Under the pieces are notes generated by a model. That model had not been told where the DNA came from and did no database searches. It saw only the letters and a program-made list of their open reading frames with translations. The position numbers and the translations under genes were made by a program. From Methylosinus sporium (lineage in GTDB: Bacteria; Pseudomonadota; Alphaproteobacteria; Rhizobiales; Beijerinckiaceae): a stretch of 64,000 bases of DNA. Of the stretch, positions 33,794 through 44,395 are shown one piece after another. The DNA lies in the NCBI RefSeq assembly GCF_003113265.1, contig NZ_PUIV01000005.1, positions 124,001-188,000 of the forward strand, written 5' to 3'. The first letter of the stretch is position 1, and every line of letters begins with the position of its first letter.

Positions 33794-34648
33794 ATGACAT
33801 TCGTCGAGTCCCATCTCGCGGGCTCGGGCCGCAAAAGCGGCCAGATCAAGCTTCACGGTCCCGAGGATTTCGAGGGGATGCGTCGCGCCGGCCGGCTGAC
33901 GGCCGAGGCGCTGGATATGCTCGTCCCCTATGTGAAGCCCGGCGTCACCACCAAGGCGCTGGACGATCTCGTCTTCGACTTCGCCATAGCCAATGGCGCC
34001 TATCCCGCGCCGCTCGATTATCGCGGCTATCGCAAATCCATCTGCACCTCGATCAATCACGTCGTCTGCCACGGCATTCCGGACGAGAAGCCGCTGCGCG
34101 ACGGCGATATCGTCAATGTGGACGTGACCTTCATCGTCGACGGCTGGCATGGCGATTCGAGCCGGATGTTCGCCGTGGGCGAGGCGCCGCGCCGCGCCCA
34201 GCGTCTCATCGACGTGACCTATGAGAGCCTGATGCGCGGCATCGCCGTGGTGAAGCCCGGCGCGACCACGGGCGACATAGGCGCGGCCATCCAGCGCTTC
34301 GCCGAGGCCGAGCGCTGCTCGGTCGTGCGCGATTTCTGCGGCCATGGGCTCGGCCGTTTGTTTCACGACGAGCCGAATATTCTGCATTACGGCGTCGCCG
34401 GCCAGGGCGTGGAGCTCAGGCCCGGCATGTTCTTCACGATAGAGCCGATGATCAATCTCGGCCGGCCGCAGGTGAAAATCCTCGGCGACGGCTGGACCGC
34501 CGTCACCCGGGACCGCTCGCTCTCGGCGCAGTTCGAGCATTCGCTCGGCGTGACCGAGACGGGGGTGGAAATCTTCACCGCCTCGCCCGCCGGGCTCGAC
34601 AATCCTAATGGAGCCTCGCCGAACAACGCGGCCGCCAGCGCCGAATGA
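33794..34648 (+). CDS. map: Methionine aminopeptidase, type I
   Basis: 284 residues from the ATG at 33794. The substrate His lies in [10 protein letters not shown], and metal ligands appear in [20 protein letters not shown] (Asp pair), [13 protein letters not shown] (His), MFFTIEPM (Glu) and [10 protein letters not shown] (Glu). It removes N-terminal Met from nascent proteins. A C-terminal tail of about 25 residues ([19 protein letters not shown]) is extra. It overlaps radC by ATGA. Confidence 0.95.
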   Translation: MTFVESHLAGSGRKSGQIKLHGPEDFEGMRRAGRLTAEALDMLVPYVKPGVTTKALDDLVFDFAIANGAYPAPLDYRGYRKSICTSINHVVCHGIPDEKPLRDGDIVNVDVTFIVDGWHGDSSRMFAVGEAPRRAQRLIDVTYESLMRGIAVVKPGATTGDIGAAIQRFAEAERCSVVRDFCGHGLGRLFHDEPNILHYGVAGQGVELRPGMFFTIEPMINLGRPQVKILGDGWTAVTRDRSLSAQFEHSLGVTETGVEIFTASPAGLDNPNGASPNNAAASAE

Positions 34649-35385
34649 GCGAGACGCGCGTCCCCAGGCGGAGACCGGCCGGCGAGAAACCCGCCGACGG
34701 TCTGCGCGAGGAGGCGCCGCATTTTCATGGCCATAGGCAGAGGCTGCGCGACCGTTTCCTGGAGGCGGGCGAGGCCGCGCTCGCCGATTACGAGCTTTTG
34801 GAGCTGGTGCTCTACCGCGCCATTCCGCGGCGCGACGTCAAGCCGCTGGCCAAGGCGCTGATCGCGCGTTTCGGCTCATTCTCCGAAGTGGCGGCGGCGC
34901 GGCCGGAGCGGCTGCGCGAGATCGACGGGCTCGGCGAGGCGGCGATCTGCGAGATCAAGCTGATGGAGGCCTCGGCCCGGCGCCTCGCCCGCGGCGCGCT
35001 GCAGAAGCGGACCGTGCTCGGCTCCTTCATGGATGTGATCGACTATTGCCGCACGGCCATGGCCTATGCCGAGCGTGAGGAGTTCCGCATCCTCTTCCTC
35101 GACAAGCGCAATGCGCTGATCGCCGATGAGGTTCAGGGCGTCGGCACGGTGGATCATACGCCCGTCTATCCGCGCGAAGTGGTGCGGCGGGCGCTGGAAT
35201 TGGGCTCTTCCGCGCTGATATTGGCGCATAATCACCCGTCCGGCGACCCGACGCCGTCCACCGCCGACATACGCATGACGCTGGACATCATCGCCATAGC
35301 GCAGCCATTCGGCATTGCCGTGCATGATCATCTGATCGTCGGGCGCAATGGGCATTCGAGCTTGAAGGGGCTGAAGTTCATTTGA
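34645..35385 (+). CDS. radC: RadC-family JAB1/MPN protein
   Basis: 246 residues: an N-terminal helix-hairpin-helix-like region ([20 protein letters not shown]), then the JAMM domain with the zinc motif [17 protein letters not shown]. It ends [19 protein letters not shown]. Despite the name, a DNA repair role for RadC is doubtful in the literature. It is translationally coupled to map. Confidence 0.93.
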   Translation: MSETRVPRRRPAGEKPADGLREEAPHFHGHRQRLRDRFLEAGEAALADYELLELVLYRAIPRRDVKPLAKALIARFGSFSEVAAARPERLREIDGLGEAAICEIKLMEASARRLARGALQKRTVLGSFMDVIDYCRTAMAYAEREEFRILFLDKRNALIADEVQGVGTVDHTPVYPREVVRRALELGSSALILAHNHPSGDPTPSTADIRMTLDIIAIAQPFGIAVHDHLIVGRNGHSSLKGLKFI

Positions 35386-35453
35386 CGCGGCCGTTTCGAC
35401 ATTTCCAGCGAACATCGCCATAAACGATCGTCATCGCCAATCGCAGAGGTCCG

Positions 35454-36860
35454 TTGCCTTCCTTCGCCGTCACGCCGCTCATCATCGCCACTGCGCTCTT
35501 CATGGAGAATCTCGACGGCACAGTGCTGGCCACCGCGCTGCCCGCCATGGCCGCCGATCTGCATGAAGATCCCATAGCGCTGAAGCTGGCGCTCACCTCC
35601 TATCTTCTGTCGCTGGCCGTCTTCATTCCGCTCTCCGGCTGGGTCGCCGATCGCTATGGCGCGCGGCGGGTGTTTCGCGCGGCGATACTCGTCTTCACCT
35701 TCGGCTCCATTCTCTGCGGCTTCTCCACCTCGCTGGCCGGCGTCGTTTCGTCGCGAATCGTGCAGGGGCTCGGCGGGGCGATGATGGTTCCGGTGGGGCG
35801 GCTCGTGCTGCTGCGCGTCGCGCCGCGTCACGATCTCGTGCGCGCGCTCGCCTATCTCACCATTCCGGCGCTCATCGGCCCTGTGGTGGGGCCGCCGCTC
35901 GGCGGCTTCATCGCCACTTATTTCCATTGGCGCTATATTTTTTGGATCAATGTGCCGATCGGCCTTCTCGGCGTCACGCTCGTTACCCGCTATATTCCAG
36001 ATCTGCGCGAGGAGAGCGTTCCGCCGCTCGATGTGACCGGCTTTCTGATGTCAGGCTTCGGACTGTCGAGCCTCGTCTTCGGGCTCGGCGCGCTGGGGCA
36101 GGGGATCGTTCCGGCGCCGGCGGCGGCGGGGCTCGTTGCCGCGGGCGTGATCGCGCTTCTCCTCTATGTGCGCCATGCGCGGTGGACGCAGCATCCGATC
36201 ATCGATCTCGATCTCTTACGCGTGCCGACCTTTCACGCCTCCATCGTCGGAGGCTTTCTGTTTCGCATGGGGCTCGGGGCTTCGCCGTTTCTACTGCCGC
36301 TGATGTTGCAGACTGGCTTCGGCCTCACGGCGTTTCAATCGGGCTCGCTGACCTTCATCGCCGCAATCGGCGCCATAGCGATGAAGACGACGGCGCAGCC
36401 CATTCTGAACCGTTTCGGCTTTCGCCGCGTGCTCACCGTCAATGCGCTGATCTCGGCGGGCTTCTTCTGCTTCAATGCGCTGTTCACGCCGGCGACGCCG
36501 CATTGGATCATCATGAGCCTGCTGCTCGCCGGCGGCTTCTTCCGCTCGCTGCAATTCACGGCGCTGAATGCGATCGGCTATGCCGACATAGAGGATGCGG
36601 CGATGAGCAGAGCGACGAGCTTCGCTTCGGCCGGCCAGCAATTGTCGCTGTCGGCCGGCGTCTCGCTCGGCGCCGCGGCGCTGGAGACGGCGCGCGCGCT
36701 GCATGGCGGCGGCGAGTTGCGGCTCGCGGATTTCGATGCGGCGTTTCTCGTCGTCGCGGCGGTCTCGGCCGCTTCGATCGTCGTTTTTCGCGGGCTGGCT
36801 GCGAATGCGGGCGAAAGGCTGACAGGGAAAGAATCGATCGAGGCCGACGGGACGGCCTAA
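35454..36860 (+). CDS. MFS drug efflux transporter (DHA2/EmrB-like)
   Basis: 468 residues starting at the TTG at 35454; the next Met would remove part of the first membrane helix. Helix 1 carries the DHA2 signature [14 protein letters not shown]; the loop 2-3 motif [13 protein letters not shown] is the MFS motif A. There are about 12-14 helices and no signal for a partner gene. A broad drug or metabolite proton antiporter is likely. Its stop overlaps that of the convergent rlmE gene by 4 nt (36857-36860). Confidence 0.88.
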   Translation: MPSFAVTPLIIATALFMENLDGTVLATALPAMAADLHEDPIALKLALTSYLLSLAVFIPLSGWVADRYGARRVFRAAILVFTFGSILCGFSTSLAGVVSSRIVQGLGGAMMVPVGRLVLLRVAPRHDLVRALAYLTIPALIGPVVGPPLGGFIATYFHWRYIFWINVPIGLLGVTLVTRYIPDLREESVPPLDVTGFLMSGFGLSSLVFGLGALGQGIVPAPAAAGLVAAGVIALLLYVRHARWTQHPIIDLDLLRVPTFHASIVGGFLFRMGLGASPFLLPLMLQTGFGLTAFQSGSLTFIAAIGAIAMKTTAQPILNRFGFRRVLTVNALISAGFFCFNALFTPATPHWIIMSLLLAGGFFRSLQFTALNAIGYADIEDAAMSRATSFASAGQQLSLSAGVSLGAAALETARALHGGGELRLADFDAAFLVVAAVSAASIVVFRGLAANAGERLTGKESIEADGTA

Positions 36861-37552
36861 CCCCCGCGAAATCCGGTGGCGAGCACATAGAGCTCGGCGG
36901 AATCGGCGCGGCTCGCCGCCGGCTTCACATGGCGCACTTGCGCGAAATCGCGTTTCAGCGCCGCCAGCAATTGGCCTTCCGTGCCGCCTTGCAGCACTTT
37001 GGCGACGAAGAATCCGCCGGGCGCCAGCACATCTCGAGCGAAATCCACGGCCAGCTCGGCGAGCGCGACGATCTTCAAATGGTCGGTCTGCTTGTGGCCG
37101 GTAGCGTTGGCGGCCATGTCGGACATCACGCCATCGGCGCCGCCGCCGAGCATGGCCTTGATCCGCTCCGGCGCGGTCTCCTCATTGAAGTCCATCACGG
37201 TGAATTCGACGCCGGCGATGGGCTCCATATCGAGGAGGTCGATGCCGACGACCTTGCCTTTGCCTTCGGCCGACTTCACCCTCGTCGCGGCGATCTGCGA
37301 CCAGCCGCCCGGCGCGGCGCCGAGATCGACGATGTGTTTTCCTGGCGCGAAGAGCTTGTAGCGCTCGTCCATCTCCAGCAGCTTATAGGCCGCGCGCGAG
37401 CGATAGCCGTCGCGCTTGGCCTGCGCCACATAGGGATCGTTGAGCTGGCGCTCGAGCCAGAGCGTCGAGGACAGCGAGCGCTTCCTCGCGGTCTTCACGC
37501 GCTCCTTCAGCGAGCGGCCGCCTTCTCGTCCCCCTGCGCCCGATTTCGTCAT
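36857..37552 (-). CDS. rlmE: 23S rRNA Um2552 methyltransferase (RlmE/FtsJ)
   Basis: 231 residues from the ATG at 37552. It has the SAM motif [16 protein letters not shown] and the K-D-K-E catalytic set in [31 protein letters not shown] and [10 protein letters not shown]. It 2'-O-methylates U2552 of 23S rRNA in the 50S subunit. Its ATG overlaps the stop of the upstream ABC transporter gene (ATGA). Confidence 0.93.
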   Translation of the reverse strand: MTKSGAGGREGGRSLKERVKTARKRSLSSTLWLERQLNDPYVAQAKRDGYRSRAAYKLLEMDERYKLFAPGKHIVDLGAAPGGWSQIAATRVKSAEGKGKVVGIDLLDMEPIAGVEFTVMDFNEETAPERIKAMLGGGADGVMSDMAANATGHKQTDHLKIVALAELAVDFARDVLAPGGFFVAKVLQGGTEGQLLAALKRDFAQVRHVKPAASRADSAELYVLATGFRGG

Positions 37553-39636
37553 GCCAGCACCGCTTCGCGCGGCGCGAAGGTTCCGTCCGCCTCCTGCTCC
37601 ATCGCGATATGGCGATGGTGGAAGGCGAGCAGGCTCGAGCGATGGCCGATGGAGACGATCGTCGTATTGGGCAGGCGCTCGCGCAGCATGGCGTAGATCT
37701 CTCCCTCGAGCTTCTCGTCCAGCGCCGAGGTGGCCTCGTCGAGGAAGAGCCAGTCGGGCTCGGCGAGCAGCGCCCGCGCGACGGCGACGCGCTGCTGCTC
37801 GCCGCCGGAGAGGCGCTGGCCCCAATTGCTCTCCTCCTCGAGATGGGCGACGAAGTTCGGCAGGCGCGCGGCCTCCAACGCCTCGGCGATCGCATGGGGC
37901 GAAAAGGTCTCCGGCTCCGCCGGATAGGCGACGGCGCGGGCGAGCGAGCCGATCGGCACATAGGGCCGCTGCGGGAGCAGCATCACGCGCGCATCGGCGG
38001 GAATGTCGATCCGTCCTTCGCAATAGGGCCAAATGCCTGCGACGGCGCGGAACAAAGTCGATTTGCCAGAGCCCGAGGGGCCGGTCAGCAGCACCGATTC
38101 GCCGGACGCGAATTCGAGATGCTTCGCCTCGACGAGGCGGCGGCCGTCCGGCAGGGTGAGCGTCACGTCCAGCGCTATGTCGCGCGTCTGCACGGGGTGG
38201 GTCGGCGTCGCCGCGCGAAGCTCATCGGCGCGGTCGGCGGCCGCGTCGAAAGAGGCCAGTCGGTCGAGCACCGATCGGAAATCGGAGAGCGCGACATAGT
38301 AATCGATAAAAAACGCGAGCGCGCTTTCGACGCTTCCGAAGGCGTCGGCCGCCTGGCGCATCACGCCGAGCTTGATCGTGCCGGCGAAGAAGAAGGGCGC
38401 GGTCAGCGCATAGGGAATGATGATCGACAATTGGCCGTAAGTAGCCGTGAAGGAGACGAGCTTCTTGCGGCGGTCGATGATGGCGAAATAATTGGAGACG
38501 ATCGCGCCGAAGCGTTGCGCGAGCGTCGCGCGCTCCGCGTTCTCGCCGCCGAGCAGCGCGATTTGCTCTCCATATTCGCGCAGGCGCGCCAAAGAGAAGC
38601 GGAAATCGGCCTCGCGGCGCTGCTTTTCGAAAAGCAGAGTGGTGAGCGGCCAGCCGATCAGATGCGTCGTCACCGTGCCGAAGGTCGCATAGATCAGCGC
38701 CGCCCAGAACAGGAAGCCCGGGATGGCGATGTCGCCGAAGGTGAAGGCGCTGGAAATGTCCCAGAGCACGATCGAATAGGAGACGAGAGAGCTGAGCTTG
38801 GAGATCAGCAGGATCGAATAGGAGTAGATTCCATAGCCGGAATCGCCGCCGTCGATGAATCGGTTGACGTCTTCCGCGATGCGCTGGTCGGGGTTGTCGG
38901 TCGCCCCGCCGGCGAGCGCCATGGCGTAGTGGCGGCGTCCGCCCAGCCAGCGCGTGACGTAATGCAGCGTCAGCCATTTGCGCCATCGGATGATCAGCGT
39001 CGACTGCACCACATATTCGATGACGGCGGAGAGAATGGCGACGAAGGCCCAGGGCGTGAAGCCAAAGAGGAACAGGCGCCAGAACTCGGCCGCGTTCATC
39101 TCCTGGAGAGCCGTGTAGTAGTCGCGGCGGATGAAGGAGAGGCGCACGCCGATGGCGACCTGAGCCTGATTGATGAGCACCAGCGCCACGATCATCGCCA
39201 CGGCGATCCAGGTCTCGCGCGTCGCAAAAAGCGAGCGGCCGCGGAGAGCGACGTCGCCTCTCTCCCGCGAATCGAAATAGAGATCGGCGATGCGCGTCAT
39301 CTCGCGCACGATGCGGATGTGCGAAATCGCGAAGACGACGATCGAGAAGACGGCGACGGTGAGCGACATGCTCTCCGGCAGCGTGTAATCGGCGAGGGAG
39401 GCGGGCCACAACCTTTCGACCTCGAGCAGACGCACGAGGCCGAAGACGATGGTCTCTACCGAGAAGATGGAGACGAATATCTTCAGAAAGCTCGAGATGG
39501 CGGCGCTGCGCCATGTGGTGAAGGCGCAGAGCCCGGCTGTCGCGGCGAGGAGGAAGAGGCTTGCGTCGCCGAGGTGAACGCCCGCTGCGAGCGATAGCGC
39601 CGCGAAGACGGCGACGGCCGCGCCGAGTCCCTGCAT
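37549..39636 (-). CDS. SbmA/BacA-type ABC transporter, fused permease-ATPase
   Basis: 695 residues from the ATG at 39636. The membrane domain is of the ABC_membrane_2 type ([55 protein letters not shown]). The ATPase has Walker [12 protein letters not shown], signature [15 protein letters not shown] and Walker [14 protein letters not shown]. Relatives (YddA, BacA-related, Rv1819c) move peptides or vitamin B12. Given the cobalamin genes nearby, B12 transport is a possibility only. Intact. Confidence 0.9.
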   Translation of the reverse strand: MQGLGAAVAVFAALSLAAGVHLGDASLFLLAATAGLCAFTTWRSAAISSFLKIFVSIFSVETIVFGLVRLLEVERLWPASLADYTLPESMSLTVAVFSIVVFAISHIRIVREMTRIADLYFDSRERGDVALRGRSLFATRETWIAVAMIVALVLINQAQVAIGVRLSFIRRDYYTALQEMNAAEFWRLFLFGFTPWAFVAILSAVIEYVVQSTLIIRWRKWLTLHYVTRWLGGRRHYAMALAGGATDNPDQRIAEDVNRFIDGGDSGYGIYSYSILLISKLSSLVSYSIVLWDISSAFTFGDIAIPGFLFWAALIYATFGTVTTHLIGWPLTTLLFEKQRREADFRFSLARLREYGEQIALLGGENAERATLAQRFGAIVSNYFAIIDRRKKLVSFTATYGQLSIIIPYALTAPFFFAGTIKLGVMRQAADAFGSVESALAFFIDYYVALSDFRSVLDRLASFDAAADRADELRAATPTHPVQTRDIALDVTLTLPDGRRLVEAKHLEFASGESVLLTGPSGSGKSTLFRAVAGIWPYCEGRIDIPADARVMLLPQRPYVPIGSLARAVAYPAEPETFSPHAIAEALEAARLPNFVAHLEEESNWGQRLSGGEQQRVAVARALLAEPDWLFLDEATSALDEKLEGEIYAMLRERLPNTTIVSIGHRSSLLAFHHRHIAMEQEADGTFAPREAVLA

Positions 39637-40027
39637 GTCTTGTCCTCTCAATGGTCGCGCCGCGTGGAGCGTCGCTTTGGGCGCAGTAATCTCGAGAATG
39701 CGCCAATGGCGTGGCCGCCGGCCGCTTTCGCTTTGCGAATAGCGCGCTTTCGGGCGCAAGAGCAAATCGGCTTCCGCCGCGACGTCCCTTCGCCGTGGAA
39801 GGATATTGCTCGAGCGGCGCCGTAGCTGGAAGCGTAGCGCTCCTTCCGGCTCGCGAAGAGAAAAGCCTACGTCGTTCCCCGGCCGACGGAAAAGATTCGC
39901 TGTTCTCCGCCGCCGCGCTCCGTGCGGCGGCGGAGAAACGACGCGTTCTTGACTTCCCGCGCCGTTACGGCCAGTTTTCGCGCCGCTTCGCTAGGCTCCC
40001 GAGCCGCAATCCCGTGTCGTCCGCCTC
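39637..40027. other. Divergent intergenic region with long hairpin
   Basis: 391 nt between the ABC transporter (minus) and accA (plus). It holds a 14-bp perfect stem, TTCTCCGCCGCCGC (39903-39916) and GCGGCGGCGGAGAA (39924-39937), with a 7-nt loop, then TTGACT at 39949-39954 as a possible -35 for accA. No gene-like frame with supporting features was seen. Confidence 0.55.
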
Positions 40028-40978
40028 ATGCGCTCCTATCTCGACTTCGAAAAGCCCGTCGCCGAATTGGAGACCAAGGTGGAGGAGCTGCGCGCGCTGT
40101 CCAAGGGCGACGGCGTGTCCATCGCCGACGAGCTCGCCAAGCTCGAGGCCAAGGCCCAAAAGGCGCTGGCCGATCTCTACGCCAGCCTCACGCCGACGCA
40201 GAAAATCCAGGTCGCGCGCCATGCGCAGCGGCCGCATTTCTCCGATTATGTGCGGCTTTTGTTCAGCGAGTTCACTCCGCTCGCCGGCGACCGCCTGTTC
40301 GGCGAGGACGCGGCCATCGTCGGCGGATTCGCGCGCTTTCGCGGCGAGCCGGTCTGTCTCATCGGCCAGGAGAAGGGCTCCGACACGGAGAGCCGGCTTG
40401 AGCATAATTTCGGCATGGCGCGGCCGGAGGGCTATCGCAAGGCCGCGCGTCTCATGGAGCTCGCCGACCGATTCGGCCTGCCGGTCATCTCGCTCGTGGA
40501 CACTTTCGGCGCTTTTCCCGGCATAGACGCGGAGCAGCGCGGACAGGCGGAGGCGATCGCCCGCTCCATCGACGTCTCGCTGTCGCTGGGCGTGCCCAAT
40601 GTCGCCGTGGTGGTGGGGGAAGGCGGCTCCGGCGGCGCCATCGCCATCGCCAGCTGCAACAAAGTGCTGATGCTGGAGCATTCCGTCTATACGGTCGCCT
40701 CGCCGGAGGCTTCCGCCTCCATTCTGTGGCGCGACTCCTCCAAGGCGCAGGACGCCGCCACCAGCATGAAGATCACCGCCCAGGACCTGCTGAAGTTCGG
40801 CATTATCGACGTCATCGTCGCCGAGCCGCCGGGCGGCGCCCATCGCGACCCGGAGACGGCGGTCGCCGCCGTCGGCGAGGGCATAGACGACGCGCTGGCC
40901 GGCCTCGCCAATCTTTCCCGCCCGCAGATCGTCGAGGCGCGCGCCGAGCGCTTTCTCTCGGTCGGCCGCAAGGTCTGA
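40028..40978 (+). CDS. accA: Acetyl-CoA carboxylase carboxyltransferase alpha
   Basis: 316 residues, full length. N-terminal helix YLDFEKPVAELETKVEELRA, then the crotonase-like core with GRFAGRPVCLIG-type (here FRGEPVCLIGQEKGSDTESR), GMARPEGYRKAARLMELADR, VDTFGAFPGIDAEQRGQAEA, GEGGSGGAIAIA and LKFGIIDVIVAEPPGGAHRD. It works with AccD in the cytosol to make malonyl-CoA. Confidence 0.97.
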   Translation: MRSYLDFEKPVAELETKVEELRALSKGDGVSIADELAKLEAKAQKALADLYASLTPTQKIQVARHAQRPHFSDYVRLLFSEFTPLAGDRLFGEDAAIVGGFARFRGEPVCLIGQEKGSDTESRLEHNFGMARPEGYRKAARLMELADRFGLPVISLVDTFGAFPGIDAEQRGQAEAIARSIDVSLSLGVPNVAVVVGEGGSGGAIAIASCNKVLMLEHSVYTVASPEASASILWRDSSKAQDAATSMKITAQDLLKFGIIDVIVAEPPGGAHRDPETAVAAVGEGIDDALAGLANLSRPQIVEARAERFLSVGRKV

Positions 40979-41228
40979 GCAGACGAGATTCGGCGCCTTT
41001 CAGCATTCGGCGGCCTCGATACCCTGACCCGCTCTGGTCTCCCGGCGTCAACCAATCGTTAACCTCACAGACGATCGCCGCGCTCTTACCGGCGGCGACA
41101 GCCACGCTCTGGCCTTATTCTTCGTCTTGCGTTAGAAGGACGTTGGTAATTCGACGTCTATTGTCATGGTAGGGTCTCCGAGGCGTGATTCGCGCCTTTG
41201 GGCGCGGACCTCGAGAAGCGGGGCGAGA

Positions 41229-42782
41229 ATGAATCTCTTCCGGAACGTGGGGCGGCGGCTCGCCCCTTGGGGTCTCGTCGGCGCGACGCTCGCGCTCTCC
41301 GCCTGCAATGATCTCGGCTCCGGCTCGCAGCGCGCGCTGTCGCCCATTCCACCCGAGACTTTGGCGCTGATGGAGCAGGCCGGCGTCACCAAGGAATCGC
41401 CGACGCTCATCCGCTCCTATAAGAAAGAGGCCGAGTTCCAAATCTGGAAGCAGCGGCCCGACGGGCGCTACGCCTATCTCAAGACCTTCCCCATGTGCCG
41501 CTGGTCCGGCCAGCTCGGGCCGAAGGTTCGCGAGGGCGACCGCCAGGCGCCGGAGGGGTTCTATTCCATCACCCCCGGGCAGATGAATCCGAACTCCGCC
41601 TATTATCTCTCCTTCAACGTCGGCTATCCCAACGCCTATGACCGCGCCTACGGCCATAGCGGCGGCTCCATCATGGTCCATGGCGCCTGCTCTTCCGCCG
41701 GCTGCTTCTCCATGACCGATCGGCAGATCGCCGAGATCTATGCGATCCTGCGCACCTCCTTCAACAATGGCCAGCGCTCGATCCAGATGCAGTCCTATCC
41801 GTTCAAGATGACGGCGGAGAATCTGGCCAAGCATCGGCTCGACCCCAATATCGGCTTTTGGAAGCAGCTGAAGGAAGGCTCCGACCATTTCGAGGTCGCC
41901 GGCAAGGAGCCGAGCGTCGGCGTCTGCAATCGACGCTATGTCTTCGACGCGACCTCCGCCAATGGCCAGCCGCTCGACGCCGGCGCCGCCTGTCCGCCGC
42001 TGCGCCGCAATGCGGAGATAGAGGCGCAGGTCGCGCAAAAGGCGGCCGCAGACGACGCCAAAGTGGCGGAACTGGCGGCGGCTGGCTTGCGGCCGGTGCG
42101 CGTCGTCTATCAGGACGGCGGTCAGCATCCCGATTTCTACGCCCGCGTCGCCGAGGTGAGTCGGCCCGAGGCGCTGGTCGCGCCGGTCGAGATCGCGCTC
42201 GACGAGAAGATCGGCAAATCGCGTTCGCCGGTCATCGCCATGAGCGCGGCCAAGCTCGCCGCCAAGGCCAAGAAGGAGGCCGAGGTCAAGGTCGCGGCGC
42301 ATGAGGCCACGATCGTGAAGCAAGCGGAAGCCGCCCCGCCGGCCGAGCCGGCCAAGGCCGGCGCTTTCGCCGTCGCGACGGATTCGATCGGTGGTCTGCT
42401 CGGCCTCGCCAAGGAGCCGCCGGCCGCGCCCGCGGTCCAGAGCGAGCCTGTCGCCAAAACCGAGCCGATCAAGGCGAGCGCCAAGACGGAGGTTTCCAGC
42501 ATCAAAGCCGATGCTTCCAAGACAGAGGCGACGAGGGCCGGCAAAGCTGTTTCGGTCAAGCCGGCGGTGATCGCGACCGCGGTCGTCGCCAAGTCGAGCG
42601 GGGCGAAGCCCGCCGCGACTTCCTCTCAGGCGCCGGCGTCGCTGCCGTCGCATCGCGCCGCCGATCCGGCGAAAAAGCCGCAGGCCTCACTCGGGGCCGA
42701 GCGACGCGCCAAGGTCGCGGCGGCCATGGGCGGCGCGCCGGGACTGCGCGAGGCCTTGCCGCCGGTTCCCGCGCGGCCCTGA
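41229..42782 (+). CDS. YafK-type L,D-transpeptidase lipoprotein
   Basis: 517 residues from the ATG at 41229. A signal ends in lipobox LALSAC, so it is probably lipid-anchored. The YkuD-type catalytic domain has IWKQRPDGRYAYLKTFPMC, APEGFYSITPGQMNPNSAYY and the active site SIMVHGACSSAGCFSMTD (catalytic Cys near residue 157). Residues beyond about 270 are a low-complexity Ala/Lys/Pro-rich tail (KTEPIKASAKTEVSSIKADA), probably spanning periplasm or binding the wall. It acts on murein crosslinks or lipoprotein attachment; YafK relatives detach lipoproteins from peptidoglycan. Confidence 0.85.
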   Translation: MNLFRNVGRRLAPWGLVGATLALSACNDLGSGSQRALSPIPPETLALMEQAGVTKESPTLIRSYKKEAEFQIWKQRPDGRYAYLKTFPMCRWSGQLGPKVREGDRQAPEGFYSITPGQMNPNSAYYLSFNVGYPNAYDRAYGHSGGSIMVHGACSSAGCFSMTDRQIAEIYAILRTSFNNGQRSIQMQSYPFKMTAENLAKHRLDPNIGFWKQLKEGSDHFEVAGKEPSVGVCNRRYVFDATSANGQPLDAGAACPPLRRNAEIEAQVAQKAAADDAKVAELAAAGLRPVRVVYQDGGQHPDFYARVAEVSRPEALVAPVEIALDEKIGKSRSPVIAMSAAKLAAKAKKEAEVKVAAHEATIVKQAEAAPPAEPAKAGAFAVATDSIGGLLGLAKEPPAAPAVQSEPVAKTEPIKASAKTEVSSIKADASKTEATRAGKAVSVKPAVIATAVVAKSSGAKPAATSSQAPASLPSHRAADPAKKPQASLGAERRAKVAAAMGGAPGLREALPPVPARP

Positions 42783-42812
42783 TCGAAGAAAACCCACAGA
42801 TTTTGTGATCTT

Positions 42813-42836
42813 ACGATCCGCCAGATGGCGGATCGT
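42813..42836 (+). terminator. Hairpin after L,D-transpeptidase gene
   Basis: ACGATCCGCC-AGAT-GGCGGATCGT makes a 10-bp perfect stem 31 nt after the stop, followed by CTCAATTTT. It is likely a terminator, although the T-run is short. Confidence 0.6.
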
Positions 42837-42964
42837 CTCAATTTTGCCTGCATTCGTCGGAAAAAGACGTCGCGAGCGTTGCTGTTCGCTGTGGCCGCGC
42901 GTCGGAAATCGCCGCCGAAATATCGCTCTCGATGCGACATTGTGGCGGTCCTCCAAAAAGGCGC

Positions 42965-42993
42965 TTGACACTTGTGCGCCGCAGCAATACAAC
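42965..42993 (+). promoter_or_regulatory. Sigma-70 promoter of candidate sRNA
   Basis: TTGACA (42965-42970), a 17-nt spacer and TACAAC (42988-42993), near consensus. The predicted start is near 43000. No ORF follows before a strong terminator. Confidence 0.65.
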
Positions 42994-42999
42994 AGTGCG

Positions 43000-43090
43000 A
43001 CGCAGCGAGAACTTCTCTCGCTCCGTAGCCCTCCTTGGGCGTTTCCTCCCTTGACTTGGGCCGCTGGCGTTACCGGCGGCCCTTTTTTTT
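43000..43090 (+). ncRNA. Candidate trans-acting sRNA with anti-SD loop
   Basis: A near-consensus promoter and a strong intrinsic terminator delimit about 90 nt without an ORF. Three stems can form: AGCGAGA/TCTCGCT (43004-43022), GCCC-TCCTT-GGGC (43028-43040), whose loop is an anti-Shine-Dalgarno TCCTT, and the terminator (43058-43082). Between stems 2 and 3 is an unpaired TTTCCTCCC. This three-hairpin layout with CCTCC motifs resembles alphaproteobacterial alpha-r14/NfeR-type and cuckoo sRNAs that pair with ribosome binding sites. Family identity is not verified. Its terminator runs into the 3' end of cobB on the other strand. Confidence 0.6.
43058..43090 (+). terminator. Rho-independent terminator of sRNA
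   Basis: GGGCCGCTGG-CGTTA-CCGGCGGCCC (one T-G wobble) followed by eight T residues (43083-43090). Confidence 0.85.
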
Positions 43091-44395
43091 CGTCATTGCG
43101 TGGAAGAAGCTTCCCGTGACCAGTCCCGCCCGCAGCCCCGCCGGCCGCTCCTCCTGCGAATAAGCGTCTGTAACCATCGCAAAGGGCTGGCCCTTCTCGC
43201 TCACGATGGTCGCGTAGCGGAACTCGTGTCCGGCGAGCGCATCGCCCGCCGCGCCCAATGCGCAATCGCCGAGGAGTCGCGCGCGCCTATAGCCCAAATG
43301 AAGTTTGCGCTGCGCAAAACTCGTCGTCAGATCGAGCAGGCCCGCCATCTCGTGAGCCGCGCCGGCGGCGTCGATCAGCGTCCGCCCGAGCGTCATATAG
43401 CCGCCGCACTCGCCATGGATCGGGCGCGTTGCGGCGAAGCGACGGAGTCCGCCGAGAAAGCGCTGCGCCGCGGCGAGGCGGCCCGCATGAAGCTCGGGAT
43501 AGCCGCCGGGCAGCCAGCAGGCGTCGCAATCTTCGGGCGGCGGCTCGTCGGTGAGCGGCGAGAAGAAGACGATATCGGCGCCCGTCTCGCGCCAGCCGCG
43601 GGCGAGATGCGGATAGAAGAAGGAGAAAGCTTCGTCCCGCGCCACCGCGATGCGTCCGCCTCGCGGCCGTGGAATGTCGAGAGGCGCGTGGCCGACATCG
43701 GGCGATCCGCCCGCCGCGGCGGCGATCAGCGCGTCGATGTCGACATGGGACTCGATATGTTCGGCCAGCCGATCGAGCAAGGAGTCGAGGCCCGGCGTTT
43801 CGCCAGCCTGAACCAGGCCCAAATGACGCTCGGGCAGGGCGATCCCCTGATCGCGCGGCAGCGTCCCGAATATTTTTATCCCGATCGCTTCGATCGCCTC
43901 CTGCGCGAGCTTGCGGTGGCGCTCGGAGCCGACGCGATTGAGCAGCACGCCGGCGAGCTTCACCCGCGCGTCGTAGAGCGCGACGCCATGCGCTATGGCG
44001 GCGGCGCTCTGCGCCTGTCCCGAAACATCCATCACCAGCAGCACGGGCCAGCCGAGATGGGCGGCGATGTCGGCGGAAGCGCCGGTCTGCGCCGGCGCGC
44101 CGGGGACGCCGTCGAAAAGCCCCATCGCTCCTTCCGCGACGATGATATCGGCCTCCTCTCCAGCGCGTAACGCGAGCTGGCCCAAGAGTTCGGTCTCCAT
44201 CGTCCAGGAGTCGAGATTGAAGCTCTCGCGTCCGGTCGCGGCGGCGTGAAAGGCGGGATCGATGTAATCCGGCCCGCATTTGACGCCCGAGACACGCAGC
44301 CCCCGCCGCGCGAGCGCGCGCAAAAGGCCGAGCGTCACGGTGGTCTTGCCGGCGCCGGAGCGGAGCGCGGCGACGAGAATTCCGGGGGCGGTCAG
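43070..44395 (-). CDS. cobB: Cobyrinate a,c-diamide synthase
   Basis: 441 residues from a proposed CTG at 44395. The family N-terminus [20 protein letters not shown] needs this start: the first ATG/GTG/TTG in frame (GTG at 44338) lies after Walker A (SGAGKTT) and would remove it. The CTG overlaps the stop of cobM as CTGA, parallel to the ATGA overlaps elsewhere in the operon. Further motifs are [20 protein letters not shown], the [13 protein letters not shown] loop and the glutaminase triad region [11 protein letters not shown]. It amidates the a and c side chains with glutamine and ATP. The last codons (TKKKGRR) lie over a convergent terminator. Confidence 0.92.
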   Translation of the reverse strand: MTAPGILVAALRSGAGKTTVTLGLLRALARRGLRVSGVKCGPDYIDPAFHAAATGRESFNLDSWTMETELLGQLALRAGEEADIIVAEGAMGLFDGVPGAPAQTGASADIAAHLGWPVLLVMDVSGQAQSAAAIAHGVALYDARVKLAGVLLNRVGSERHRKLAQEAIEAIGIKIFGTLPRDQGIALPERHLGLVQAGETPGLDSLLDRLAEHIESHVDIDALIAAAAGGSPDVGHAPLDIPRPRGGRIAVARDEAFSFFYPHLARGWRETGADIVFFSPLTDEPPPEDCDACWLPGGYPELHAGRLAAAQRFLGGLRRFAATRPIHGECGGYMTLGRTLIDAAGAAHEMAGLLDLTTSFAQRKLHLGYRRARLLGDCALGAAGDALAGHEFRYATIVSEKGQPFAMVTDAYSQEERPAGLRAGLVTGSFFHAMTKKKGRR

